From Aliivibrio finisterrensis_A (GTDB lineage: Bacteria; Pseudomonadota; Gammaproteobacteria; Enterobacterales; Vibrionaceae), in the NCBI RefSeq assembly GCF_004167675.1, contig NZ_SEZQ01000003.1: a stretch of 64,000 nucleotides of DNA; one strand, written 5' to 3'. Positions within the stretch are counted from its first letter, which is position 1; each line of letters starts with the position of its first letter. The translations under genes were made by a program, and so were the position numbers. The notes under the pieces are model-generated. The model made no database searches, was not told the DNA's origin, and was given only the letters and a program-made list of their open reading frames with translations. Shown piece after piece: positions 25,018 through 33,738 of this stretch.

Positions 25018-25044
25018 GACCAAATTTTGAGCATTTACAAATAG

Positions 25045-25073
25045 TTTATGCAATTTGTTTATATTTCAGTCAA
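25045..25073 (-). promoter_or_regulatory. Possible second dusB promoter
   Basis: TTGACT (25073-25068), a 17-base spacer and CATAAA (25050-25045) on the minus strand could form an additional upstream promoter. A 9-bp inverted repeat (ATGCCTCAA/TTGAGGCAT, 25086-25111) lies just beyond it. Confidence 0.3.
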
Positions 25074-25148
25074 TTAGACGGTTTTATGCCTCAAATTTAG
25101 TATTGAGGCATTGAAGTTTTTTATAGGAAGAGTAGGTCTGAGGGACGA

Positions 25149-26033
25149 TTACTTCTTAATTCCTGAGATTCTGCACCATTCTTGCTGCTCGGCAATAGCA
25201 TCAAGGGTGAAGTTATCTGCGTAGTATGAAGCAACATCATTTGCTTGAGTATCCAAGACACCAGACATAGCTAGCACGCCACCAGGAGCAACGTGAGCGG
25301 TAATAATACTTGAAAGTTCACGAAGTGGGGCTGCAAGAATATTAGCGACAACGACGTCTGCAACAAGGTTCTCTGGCTGATCTTGAGGTAAGAATAATTC
25401 AAGTTGATCGGCTACGCCATTACGAGCGGCATTGTCTTTTGATGCGGTGATCGCTTGAGGATCAATGTCGATCCCAACGACTTTTGCAGCACCTAGTTTG
25501 ATCGCTGCGATCGCTAAGATGCCAGAACCGCAGCCAAAGTCGATAACGGTTTTGCCTTTAAGGTCAATACTTTCTAGCCATTCAAGACAAAGTGCTGTGG
25601 TTGCATGCGTGCCTGTACCAAACGCAAGGCCAGGATCAAGCATAACATTAACCGCATCTGGCTCAGGGATTTCACGCCAGCTTGGGCAAATCCATAAGCG
25701 CTCACCAAACTTCATTGGGTGGAAGTTATCCATCCATTCACGTTCCCAGTCTTTGTCTTCAAGTTGTTCAACTTTATAAGCAAAGTTATCATCAAGTACC
25801 GTGCTTGCTTTTAATTGTGCAATCACTAAATCCATGTCGGTTTCTGCATCATAAAGAGCAACAATATCCGTTTCGCCCCATAAACGAGTCTCTCCTGGAA
25901 GAGGTTCAAAGATAGGGACATCTTTTGCATCTAAAAACGTTACCGAAAGAGCACCCGTCTCTTCCATTAGCATGTCACTGATTTGTTCAGCATTTTCAGA
26001 TGTTGCATTTAGTTTTACTTGAATCCAAGGCAT
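25149..26033 (-). CDS. prmA: Ribosomal protein L11 methyltransferase
   Basis: PrmA trimethylates ribosomal protein L11 at several amino groups using S-adenosylmethionine. The 294-residue product opens MPWIQVKLNATSENAEQISD and has FEPLPGETRLWGETDIVALY near 45-64, the linker EDKDWEREWMDNFHP near 97-111, and the methyltransferase core with LDPGLAFGTGTHATTALCL and VIDFGCGSGILAIAAIKLGA (motif I) near 160-180. ADVVVANILAAPL is the NPPY-like motif region. ATG 26033 gives the E. coli-like start; an upstream in-frame start would add 23 unconserved residues. It lies downstream of accC, with a terminator between. Confidence 0.95.
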   Translation of the reverse strand: MPWIQVKLNATSENAEQISDMLMEETGALSVTFLDAKDVPIFEPLPGETRLWGETDIVALYDAETDMDLVIAQLKASTVLDDNFAYKVEQLEDKDWEREWMDNFHPMKFGERLWICPSWREIPEPDAVNVMLDPGLAFGTGTHATTALCLEWLESIDLKGKTVIDFGCGSGILAIAAIKLGAAKVVGIDIDPQAITASKDNAARNGVADQLELFLPQDQPENLVADVVVANILAAPLRELSSIITAHVAPGGVLAMSGVLDTQANDVASYYADNFTLDAIAEQQEWCRISGIKK

Positions 26034-26077
26034 GGGGATCACTTTGTTTAGTTGAAAATATCGGCGAATTTTACCAT

Positions 26078-26113
26078 AGAAAAAGGCCGTGAGTGTAATC
26101 ACTCGCGGCCTTT
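26078..26113 (-). terminator. Terminator of aroQ-accB-accC
   Basis: AAAGGCCGCGAGTG and CACTCACGGCCTTT (minus strand) form a 14-bp stem (one mismatch) around ATTA, followed by T. It separates accC from prmA, so prmA needs its own promoter or readthrough. Confidence 0.9.
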
Positions 26114-26148
26114 ATTTACTTCTTTAACTTAAGATGAAAAATTGCGTT

Positions 26149-27492
26149 CTATTGAAGGCCTAATTTTTTCTCAAGGTAATGGATGTTTGCACCGCCGTGT
26201 TGGAAGTTCTCATCATTCATAATATCTAGGTGTAAAGAGATATTTGTATTGATGCCTTCCACAATCATTTCGCTTAATGCGTTTTTCATACGAGCGATAG
26301 CAACATCACGATTTTCACCGTAAGTGATTAACTTACCGATCATTGAATCGTAATGTGGTGGTACTGTGTAGCCTGTATAAATGTGAGATTCCCAACGAAC
26401 GCCCATACCACCTGGCGCATGGAAACGCTCAATTTTACCCGGTGAAGGTAGGAAGCGAACAGGATCTTCAGCATTGATACGACACTCAATTGAGTGACCA
26501 CGTAGTTTAATGTCTTCTTGAGTAAACGAAAGAGGTTGGCCTGCGGCAATACGCAGTTGCTCTTTGATTAAGTCGATACCTGTTACCATTTCAGTAATTG
26601 TGTGCTCAACTTGAATACGTGTGTTCATCTCAATGAAGTAGAACTCACCGTTTTCGTATAAGAATTCAAATGTACCCGCACCGCGGTAAGCAATATCGAT
26701 ACACGCACGTGTACAGCGCTCACCGATGTATTTGCGCATTTCTTCGGTAATACCTGGTGCTGGTGCTTCTTCAACTACTTTCTGGTGACGACGCTGCATA
26801 GAACAGTCACGCTCACCAAGATGAATCGCATTACCTTGACCATCAGCAATTACTTGAACTTCGATGTGGCGAGGGTTTTCAAGGAATTTTTCCATGTAAA
26901 CCGTACCGTCACCAAAACAAGCTGTTGCTTCAGCACGCGTCATTGCGATTGCTTCGATTAGATCTTTTTCTGCGCGAACAACACGCATGCCACGACCACC
27001 ACCACCACTAGAGGCTTTGATGATTACAGGGTAGCCAATGCGTTTTGCAAATGATTTGTTTTTTACTTCGTCATTATCTAGCGGGCCATCAGAACCAGGT
27101 ACACAAGGTACACCAGCTTTTTTCATTGATGTAATCGCTGATACTTTGTCACCCATTATGCGGATAGTTTCCGCTTTAGGACCAACAAAGATAAAGCCAG
27201 AACGCTCAACTTGCTCTGCGAAGTCAGCATTTTCAGCTAAGAAGCCGTAACCTGGGTGAACAGCAACTGCGCCTGTCACTTCTGCCGCACTAATAATGCG
27301 AGGAATGTTTAAGTAGCTGTCGGCACTGCGTGCAGGACCAATACAAATGGTTTCATCAGCAAGCAATACATGCTTTAAATCACGGTCAGCAGTAGAGTGA
27401 ACTGCAACCGTTTTAATACCAAGCTCTTTACATGCTCGCAAGATACGTAGTGCAATTTCACCACGGTTTGCGATAACTAATTTATCTAACAT
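26149..27492 (-). CDS. accC: Acetyl-CoA carboxylase, biotin carboxylase subunit
   Basis: AccC carboxylates the biotin on AccB using ATP and bicarbonate, the first half of malonyl-CoA synthesis. The 447-residue product has the N-terminal MLDKLVIANRGEIALRILRA, the ATP-grasp glycine-rich loop KASSGGGGRGMRVV near 159-172, HLGERDCSMQRRHQKVVEEA near 229-248 and FIEMNTRIQVEHTITEMVTG near 285-304 with the catalytic Glu/Asn/Arg set. It lies 11 bases after accB and ends the aroQ-accB-accC operon. Confidence 0.98.
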   Translation of the reverse strand: MLDKLVIANRGEIALRILRACKELGIKTVAVHSTADRDLKHVLLADETICIGPARSADSYLNIPRIISAAEVTGAVAVHPGYGFLAENADFAEQVERSGFIFVGPKAETIRIMGDKVSAITSMKKAGVPCVPGSDGPLDNDEVKNKSFAKRIGYPVIIKASSGGGGRGMRVVRAEKDLIEAIAMTRAEATACFGDGTVYMEKFLENPRHIEVQVIADGQGNAIHLGERDCSMQRRHQKVVEEAPAPGITEEMRKYIGERCTRACIDIAYRGAGTFEFLYENGEFYFIEMNTRIQVEHTITEMVTGIDLIKEQLRIAAGQPLSFTQEDIKLRGHSIECRINAEDPVRFLPSPGKIERFHAPGGMGVRWESHIYTGYTVPPHYDSMIGKLITYGENRDVAIARMKNALSEMIVEGINTNISLHLDIMNDENFQHGGANIHYLEKKLGLQ

Positions 27493-27503
27493 AGTGACCT
27501 CTA

Positions 27504-27962
27504 TTATGCGATCACAACAAGTGGTTGATCGAATTCAACCGGGTTACCGTCTTCAACTAAAATAGCAGTAACAGTACCAGACTTGTCCGCTTCAATTTGG
27601 TTCATCATTTTCATTGCTTCAACGATACAAAGTGTATCGCCAGCAGTAACTTGCTGACCAACTTTAACAAATGGTTTTGCGTCTGGGCTTGAAGCGCCGT
27701 AGAACGTACCAACCATTGGAGAACAAACTTTATGACCAGCAACTTCTGCTGGAGCTTCAGCGATAGGTGCTGTAGCAACAGGAGCAGCTTCTGCTACAGG
27801 AGCAGCAACAGGTGCCGCAACTTGTTGTACTGGTGCTAGTTGAGCTTGAGGTGCTACAGCACGGCTGATGCGTACTGATTCTTCACCTTCAGAAATTTCA
27901 AGTTCTGCAATGCCAGATTCTTCAACTAGTTCAATCAGTTTTTTAATTTTGCGGATATCCAT
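27504..27962 (-). CDS. accB: Biotin carboxyl carrier protein of acetyl-CoA carboxylase
   Basis: AccB carries carboxyl-biotin between AccC and the AccAD transcarboxylase. The 152-residue product has an N-terminal helix (MDIRKIKKLIELVEESGIAE) and a proline/alanine-rich flexible linker near 40-72. The C-terminal biotinyl domain carries the motif EAMKM, with biotin-accepting Lys118, and the protruding thumb loop found in bacterial BCCPs. Length is near the E. coli 156. It lies between aroQ (30 bases upstream) and accC (11 bases downstream). In E. coli AccB also represses its own operon; whether that holds here cannot be seen. Confidence 0.97.
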   Translation of the reverse strand: MDIRKIKKLIELVEESGIAELEISEGEESVRISRAVAPQAQLAPVQQVAAPVAAPVAEAAPVATAPIAEAPAEVAGHKVCSPMVGTFYGASSPDAKPFVKVGQQVTAGDTLCIVEAMKMMNQIEADKSGTVTAILVEDGNPVEFDQPLVVIA

Positions 27963-27992
27963 TGTGTAATCTCTTCTGTTTATATTCAGTGA

Positions 27993-28442
27993 TCAATTTG
28001 AACGCAGACGTTTTGCTGCTGCATTCAAAGCAAATTCGTAGCCATCAGCACCTAACCCGCAAATAACACCTACCGCTTTATCTGAAAGATAAGAATGGTG
28101 GCGAAAAGGTTCGCGCGCATGGACATTTGATAAATGTACTTCAATAAAAGGAATATCAACCCCAAGTAGGGCATCACGTAAAGCAACGCTAGTGTGCGTA
28201 AAAGCCGCTGGATTGATGATAATGAAATCAATACGTTGATAAGCATTATGGATAGCTTCAATCAACTCATATTCACGATTAGACTGTAAATGTTCGAGTT
28301 CTATACCAAAAGCATCGGCTTGAATGGTCAAAGCATTAACAATTTGCTCTAAGTTTTGGCTGCCATAATGAGCAGGTTCACGCAGACCTAATAGGTTTAG
28401 GTTTGGGCCATTGAGAACTAAAATTCGCGATTGAGTCGACAT
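27993..28442 (-). CDS. aroQ: 3-dehydroquinate dehydratase, type II
   Basis: AroQ converts 3-dehydroquinate to 3-dehydroshikimate in the shikimate pathway. The 149-residue product is a type II enzyme: ILVLNGPNLNLLGLREPAHY near 7-26 holds the catalytic tyrosine, LQSNREYELIEAIHNAYQ near 53-70 the loop Arg/Glu, IINPAAFTHTSVALRDAL near 75-92 the Asn, and FIEVHLSNVHAREPFRHHSY near 99-118 the catalytic His region. It is first in the aroQ-accB-accC operon, a common gammaproteobacterial arrangement. A promoter with a 17-base spacer lies 50-80 bases upstream. Confidence 0.96.
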   Translation of the reverse strand: MSTQSRILVLNGPNLNLLGLREPAHYGSQNLEQIVNALTIQADAFGIELEHLQSNREYELIEAIHNAYQRIDFIIINPAAFTHTSVALRDALLGVDIPFIEVHLSNVHAREPFRHHSYLSDKAVGVICGLGADGYEFALNAAAKRLRSN

Positions 28443-28492
28443 TGTGATGCTAAATTCCTTGTTCTTACGATTAAAGTAAAAAAAGCATAATT

Positions 28493-28521
28493 TATATATT
28501 CGATTTGATGAGTTTTTGCAA
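28493..28521 (-). promoter_or_regulatory. aroQ-accBC promoter
   Basis: On the minus strand TTGCAA (28521-28516), exactly 17 bases, then TATATA (28498-28493) lie 50-80 bases before the aroQ start codon. Confidence 0.6.
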
Positions 28522-28819
28522 ATATTACACTGCTAATGCTCATAAAAAGCAATTATAGACAATATCACAGCAAATCGCAGCAAAATACTGGTCTTATCAG
28601 CTCTAAGTTCTCACTTTATGAGAAGAGAATAAAACATATTTTAATTCAAATATGATAATAAGAAGCAAAGAGGGCCGTTAAGTTCCGTTATTTTACTTGT
28701 TAGTTAACAGATACTTTCAACTTTGTTGAACAATTATACAGTTTTAAATTTTGTTTACTTAGCACGTTATCAGTAAAGAAATAACATATCTGTAAATTTG
28801 AGCAGGGCGTCACATGAAA

Positions 28820-28850
28820 TAAGCCACCATTGCGAACAATAGTGGCTCAT
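28820..28850 (-). terminator. acs terminator
   Basis: AGCCACTATTG and CAATGGTGGCT (minus strand) pair around TTCG with one mismatch. The tail TATTTC is a weak T-run, so termination may be partial. Confidence 0.65.
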
Positions 28851-28881
28851 TGAGATAAAAATTAGATTTTATTGAATGGTT

Positions 28882-30831
28882 CTAGGCGATTTTTCTTTGC
28901 TCTTCAATCAGTTTATCAACCACGCTTGGGTCAGCAAGGGTTGAGGTATCTCCAAGGTTGGAAGTATCTCCGGTTGCTATTTTACGAAGGATACGACGCA
29001 TAATTTTACCTGAACGAGTTTTAGGTAATGAATCTGTCCAATGGAGGAAATCTGGCGTGGCTATTGGACCAATTTCTTTTCTTACCCAATCTTTCACTTC
29101 TTTATGCAGTTCAGCACTTGGAATTTCACCTGAATTTAGGGTTATGTAGGCATAAATCGCTTGTCCTTTAATGTCATGCGGTACGCCAACAATGGCCGCT
29201 TCAGCTATTTTATCAAACGCCACTAATGCGGATTCTACTTCGGCGGTTCCCATTCGATGACCTGAAACATTTAATACGTCATCAACACGTCCAGTGATCC
29301 AGTAATAACCATCGTCATCACGTCGTGCGCCATCACTGGTAAAATACATGCCTTTAAAGGTAGAAAAGTAAGTTTGTTCAAAGCGGTCATGATCACCATA
29401 GATGGTACGCATCTGTCCCGGCCATGAATCAGTAATCACCAGGTTACCATCGGTCGCACCATCAAGGATATTTCCCATGTTGTCGACTAAAGCAGGTTGA
29501 ACACCAAAGAATGGACGAGTCGCAGATCCCGGTTTTAATGCGGTTGCACCAGGAAGAGGGGAAATTAAAATACCACCGGTTTCTGTTTGCCACCACGTAT
29601 CAACGATAGGGCAACGAGCATCACCAATCGTGTTGTAATACCACTCCCATGCCTCAGGATTGATTGGCTCACCAACCGAACCCATTACACGTAATGAGTT
29701 TCGCGACGTGCCTTCTACTGCATCATTGCCCTGCGCCATCAATGCTCGAATTGCTGTTGGGGCAGTATAGAGAATATTTACGTTATGCTTATCGACCACT
29801 TCACTCATGCGGCTAGTGCTTGGGTAATTAGGTACACCTTCAAATAAAATCGTTTTAGCACCATTTGCAAGAGGACCATAAATTAAGTAAGTGTGACCGG
29901 TGATCCAACCAACATCTGCAGTACACCAGAAAACTTCGCCTTCTTGATAATCAAAAATATATTTAAAGGTCATGGCTGCATAAACAAGATAGCCACCTGT
30001 GGTATGTAATACGCCTTTAGGTTTACCTGTAGATCCAGAAGTATAGAGAATAAATAGAGGATCTTCGGCATTCATGGCTTCTGGCTCGCAATGTGCAGAA
30101 GCGACAGCCGTTGCTTCGTGCCACCATACATCACGACCTTCACTCCACTCAATGTCATTGCCTGTACGTTGGAATACAACGACTTTTTCAATGGTGGTTA
30201 CTTCAGGGTTATTCAATGCATCATCGACATTCTTTTTCAGTGGAACAGTACGACCACCACGAACGCCTTCATCGGCAGTAATAACCACTTTTGCATCTGA
30301 ATCGACAATTCGTCCAGCCAGTGCTTCTGGTGAAAAACCCCCAAATACTACGGTGTGAACTGCGCCGATACGAGTACAAGCCTGCATAGCAACAGCAGCT
30401 TCAGCCACCATTGGCATATAAATACAAACCACATCGCCTTTACGAACGCCTTGGCTTTTTAGTGCATTTGAAAATTTACCAACTTGCTCATGGAGTTCGT
30501 TGAAGGTAATTGAGGCGTCATCTTGTGGGTCATCACCCTCCCAAATAATCGCGACTTCATTACCGCGAGTAGCTAAGTGACGGTCAATACAGTTTACCGA
30601 GACATTTAATTCGCCATCTTCAAACCATTTAATATCGACATGGCCAGTATCAAAAGAGGTGTTTTTCACTTTTGTATAAGGAGTCATCCAATCAAGGATC
30701 TGTCCATGCTCACGCCAAAAACCTTCAGGGTTAATAACGGACTGCTGGTACATTTCACGATATTTTTCATCATCTGCGTGGGCATTGTTAGCGATGTCTT
30801 GATTGACAGGGTATACGTGAATGTCACTCAT
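28882..30831 (-). CDS. acs: Acetyl-CoA synthetase (AMP-forming)
   Basis: Acs activates acetate to acetyl-CoA through acetyl-AMP and is the scavenging arm of the acetate switch. The 649-residue product has the P-loop-like LYTSGSTGKPKGVLHTTGGY near 261-280, WWQTETGGILISP near 413-425, the hinge ITGRVDDVLNVSGHRMGTAE near 517-536, and the C-terminal PKTRSGKIMRRILRK, whose Lys609 is the residue acetylated to inactivate the enzyme. AAGGAG lies 8-13 bases before the ATG. It heads a locus with a CrbS-type kinase and CrbR-type regulator, which in Vibrio species are known to activate acs. Confidence 0.97.
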   Translation of the reverse strand: MSDIHVYPVNQDIANNAHADDEKYREMYQQSVINPEGFWREHGQILDWMTPYTKVKNTSFDTGHVDIKWFEDGELNVSVNCIDRHLATRGNEVAIIWEGDDPQDDASITFNELHEQVGKFSNALKSQGVRKGDVVCIYMPMVAEAAVAMQACTRIGAVHTVVFGGFSPEALAGRIVDSDAKVVITADEGVRGGRTVPLKKNVDDALNNPEVTTIEKVVVFQRTGNDIEWSEGRDVWWHEATAVASAHCEPEAMNAEDPLFILYTSGSTGKPKGVLHTTGGYLVYAAMTFKYIFDYQEGEVFWCTADVGWITGHTYLIYGPLANGAKTILFEGVPNYPSTSRMSEVVDKHNVNILYTAPTAIRALMAQGNDAVEGTSRNSLRVMGSVGEPINPEAWEWYYNTIGDARCPIVDTWWQTETGGILISPLPGATALKPGSATRPFFGVQPALVDNMGNILDGATDGNLVITDSWPGQMRTIYGDHDRFEQTYFSTFKGMYFTSDGARRDDDGYYWITGRVDDVLNVSGHRMGTAEVESALVAFDKIAEAAIVGVPHDIKGQAIYAYITLNSGEIPSAELHKEVKDWVRKEIGPIATPDFLHWTDSLPKTRSGKIMRRILRKIATGDTSNLGDTSTLADPSVVDKLIEEQRKIA

Positions 30832-31045
30832 GTTGATTCTCCTTGTGAATACAGCAAATATCCAATTTATGACTGGATTTCATTGCAGCACCATCATTGG
30901 CTCTGCTTTTTTATTGGTCGGGTTGATATTACTTTCGGTTAGAAATAGGTTTTCAACAATTAGACTTTAGTCAGAGAAAGAAAGGTTTACTGAATTTTCA
31001 GAATGACGAGTATTGGTTTTTGAGACGCAGATCAGTAACTGTGTA
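30832..31045 (-). promoter_or_regulatory. acs upstream region
   Basis: This 214-base spacer should hold the acs promoter. A candidate TTGAAA/TAATAT pair has a long 19-base spacer, fitting an activator-dependent promoter. CTGAATTTTCAG (30990-31001), an interrupted 5-bp dyad, is a possible operator. No clear site for a named regulator was identified. Confidence 0.35.
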
Positions 31046-31690
31046 TCAGTGATTGTTATGGCCTAGCCTTATTGTTGGCAAATCTGGAAAGTCCCCATGA
31101 GTTAAGCGCACATAAATTAATGCGGCGGCAATGGCGTCTTCTAATGCATCATGGCGTTTGGCCTGCGGTAGGTCTAAATGTCTAGAAATAGCGTCAATGC
31201 TTAGATCGTAATAAGCGTTTGGTAGTAGTCGTTCTAATTTATGATGATAGAGGTGACATACTTCAACTAATGAATTAGGTAAAGGATGGTTGAAGTGACG
31301 TAAACAGGCTCGGTCTAAAATCTTTTTGTCATAGTGAATGTGGTAACCCACAATTGGTCGACAACCAATAAAGTGAATCAGTTGATTAAGCGCCTCTTTT
31401 TCTGATAATCCGCAGGTGAGGTCGTGATGTCGCAGCTGATGAACCTTAATCGAATCAGAGTTTAAACTTTGTGGTGGTGCTAGTTTTAAGTGAATGGTTT
31501 GACTGGTTAATACTCGATTATTTTTGATTTTAATGGCCGCAATAGAAACCAGTTCAGCGTGGTTAGGGTTAAGGCTAGTGGTTTCACAATCAATCGAGAC
31601 TAATTCATCACCAGAATAGGATGAAAATAGAGAATGATGAGGGTGGTCTTTTAATTTATATCGCCACCATAATCGCTGTAGGGCATTCAT
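31046..31690 (-). CDS. DnaQ-like 3'-5' exonuclease
   Basis: The 214-residue product is a DEDDh-type exonuclease. ExoI is SIDCETTSLNPNHAELVSIA near 33-52 with the DxE pair; ExoII is VGYHIHYDKKILDRACL near 114-130; ExoIII is KRHDALEDAIAAAL near 179-192 with the catalytic His and Asp. It is not a polymerase epsilon subunit by context: it lies 3 bases after a cNMP/CBS/DUF294 gene and shares an operon with it. That pair adjoins acs and the kinase-symporter genes in many vibrios and pseudomonads. The nucleic-acid substrate is unknown; a link to nucleotide signalling is only inferred. Confidence 0.85.
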   Translation of the reverse strand: MNALQRLWWRYKLKDHPHHSLFSSYSGDELVSIDCETTSLNPNHAELVSIAAIKIKNNRVLTSQTIHLKLAPPQSLNSDSIKVHQLRHHDLTCGLSEKEALNQLIHFIGCRPIVGYHIHYDKKILDRACLRHFNHPLPNSLVEVCHLYHHKLERLLPNAYYDLSIDAISRHLDLPQAKRHDALEDAIAAALIYVRLTHGDFPDLPTIRLGHNNH

Positions 31691-31693
31691 TGT

Positions 31694-33526
31694 TTAATCC
31701 CTTATTTGATAATGGTAGCCAAGCCATTCTTTAAATTTTTTCACTACGTGCAAACTATGGCGGAGTAAATCTCTTTCCGTTCTATCGAGCTGTTCAATGT
31801 GAATGTAATTAGACACTCTATTTTGGCTATTTTTTAGCTGATGACGAAGTCGCCATTTAAAAAATAATTTTAATGCTTCGGTTAAGTTATCTGCGGTTGA
31901 GTGCTCTAAAACTTTGCGTGAGTTTAATTCTTCAATACGTTGAAAAGTATTGGTTTTTTCGATTCCTTGTTCCAAGGCGAGCGCGCGAATACCATGAACA
32001 ATGGGGAAAATACCCCCTTGTTTAATATCAATCCCTTCTTTTTTATTTTTGACGTTACCAAACAGAGTTAACGGCACCGTAAATTGCAGTGCTGGGCGAG
32101 TAAAAATGCTTAAGGCAAGTTCGTTATCTTTTAACTGGTGACTTATGCTCTGCTTTAATGGCGTCAGTAAATCTCGATTACCAGCAATGGCTTGCGCATC
32201 AGAAAATATGGCTAAGTTCATCATATTCTCACCATTGTGCTCTGTGCACATTCGTTCAATATAACGCTGCCACTCTTGCTCTGTTTTGACCCAGTGAGGG
32301 TTACTGACCATGACATTTCCTTTGCATAAAGGGTAGCCAAGCTGCAATAACGTCTGTGTAAATTGGGTCATTAATTCATTTACTTGGTGCCACTCTAAAC
32401 CATTCTTAATGATTAAAGCGTTATCTTGATCGGTTTTTAAGATCTGCTCACCTCGGCCTTCTGAGCCCATGACAATTAAACAGCAGTGATCATGAAGCCC
32501 TTTGGGGATGGTTAAACTAAATGCTTTTTCAATGATCTGTTCATTAACCGTAGAAATTAATTCCATGATAAATCGCGTTCGAATGCCGTTATTTAATAAG
32601 GTATTAATGAGCTGGGTTTGGCTATTAGCAGCAATGGCAAGCTCTTCAATACTTTGGGCTCTGGCGATGCGAAGTGTTAAGACGTGAGAGTGAGTGGAGA
32701 AAAGGCTTAATACCTGAGTCATATCGAGCATACCAACTAATTGCTGATTATCTAATACAGCCACTCTTTTTACGTGGTGGCGAGTCATTAAGGTCATGGC
32801 ATTAAAAAGGTAGTCGTGTTTTTGCATCGATACGATAGGGTAGGTTGCAATTGGACCTACAGGGTGGTTCGGCTCGTGATTATTTAGGACTAATGCGTGT
32901 AATAAGTCGGTGCGGGTTATGATCCCGATTGGCAATGAGTATTTATTTCCTTTATGCCTTGGGTCGTATTGGTTTAGTTCTACAAAAAGGGCATCAATAT
33001 TATGTTCTTTAAGTAAATGTGTGACCTGTTTTAATGATGTATTCCAATCGACAGAAATGGCGGTTTGAATCGTATCATCATCAATTTTTGTCAGAATAAA
33101 TTCGGCTAAATTTTGTTGTTGATTTGCTTGAGTGAGAAGCGCTTTACGTTTCGCTAAACTGCCATTGAAATAAGCAGAGAAATCAGCATTTTCGTGATAA
33201 ATGGAAAGAAACACTTCGGTAGGAATAAGGTGACATAACGTATCTTCAAGGGCGTGATAGCAATGCTTTACTGAGCCTTCGAGTTGGGATCTGACATCAA
33301 AAATATCATCATGAGTGTAATGAGCATAGATCTCTCCACTGTCGTTAGATCGCTCTTCAACTACGCCTTTGATAATAATGTATAAGCTTTCTGAGGATTG
33401 GTTTTGATGCAAAATAATGTCATTTTCACGAAAGTAAGCAATGTCGACATGACGCGTTAATTGCTCTTTCTGGTTTGCTGTTAGCGTATTAAATGGAGCA
33501 ATTGAGAAATTGAGTTCACTTGGCAT
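31694..33526 (-). CDS. cNMP-binding/CBS/DUF294 putative nucleotidyltransferase
   Basis: The 610-residue cytosolic protein has four modules. A cyclic-nucleotide-binding-like domain lies near 5-125 (FRENDIILHQNQSSESLYII). A CBS pair lies near 150-285 (GIITRTDLLHALVL, RVAVLDNQQLVGMLDMTQVL). The DUF294 nucleotidyltransferase core has MGSEGRGEQILKTDQDNALI near 353-372, with the GSxxR and DxD pattern of GlnD/GlnE-like transferases. A helical DUF294_C domain follows near 450-605. The domain order suggests a regulatory nucleotidylyl transferase responding to adenine nucleotides; its target is unknown. It is cotranscribed with the exonuclease gene next to acs and diverges from the MFS gene. Confidence 0.85.
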   Translation of the reverse strand: MPSELNFSIAPFNTLTANQKEQLTRHVDIAYFRENDIILHQNQSSESLYIIIKGVVEERSNDSGEIYAHYTHDDIFDVRSQLEGSVKHCYHALEDTLCHLIPTEVFLSIYHENADFSAYFNGSLAKRKALLTQANQQQNLAEFILTKIDDDTIQTAISVDWNTSLKQVTHLLKEHNIDALFVELNQYDPRHKGNKYSLPIGIITRTDLLHALVLNNHEPNHPVGPIATYPIVSMQKHDYLFNAMTLMTRHHVKRVAVLDNQQLVGMLDMTQVLSLFSTHSHVLTLRIARAQSIEELAIAANSQTQLINTLLNNGIRTRFIMELISTVNEQIIEKAFSLTIPKGLHDHCCLIVMGSEGRGEQILKTDQDNALIIKNGLEWHQVNELMTQFTQTLLQLGYPLCKGNVMVSNPHWVKTEQEWQRYIERMCTEHNGENMMNLAIFSDAQAIAGNRDLLTPLKQSISHQLKDNELALSIFTRPALQFTVPLTLFGNVKNKKEGIDIKQGGIFPIVHGIRALALEQGIEKTNTFQRIEELNSRKVLEHSTADNLTEALKLFFKWRLRHQLKNSQNRVSNYIHIEQLDRTERDLLRHSLHVVKKFKEWLGYHYQIRD

Positions 33527-33738
33527 AGCTCCACCCTTTAATTGATGATTTCCCTCATTCTCGCTAGATATACAATAAGAATGAAGACGACTTTAGTCTA
33601 GAATTTTCATAAAGAGCGTGAAAATTGAAGGTGAAGTCACATTTTAAAAGGTGCAGTTTTTTTCAATTCGTTTTTCCCTTTTTATAAAACCATACAATGC
33701 CATAATGAACGTCTCTTTTATTCCCTTTGGACATTGTC

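Larger units (their letters stand above)
28443..28881. other. 439-bp spacer between aroQ and acs
   Basis: No convincing gene or tRNA was found. The left part holds the aroQ promoter; the right end holds the acs terminator. The middle is very AT-rich with several TATAAT-like strings (for example in TTGTCTATAATTGC on the minus strand) that could be extra acc promoters. Confidence 0.6.

Noticed and set aside
25086..25111. 9-bp inverted repeat between prmA and dusB as a prmA terminator
   Set aside because: On the prmA strand it is followed by AAAACC rather than a T-run, so it is more likely an operator or chance dyad.
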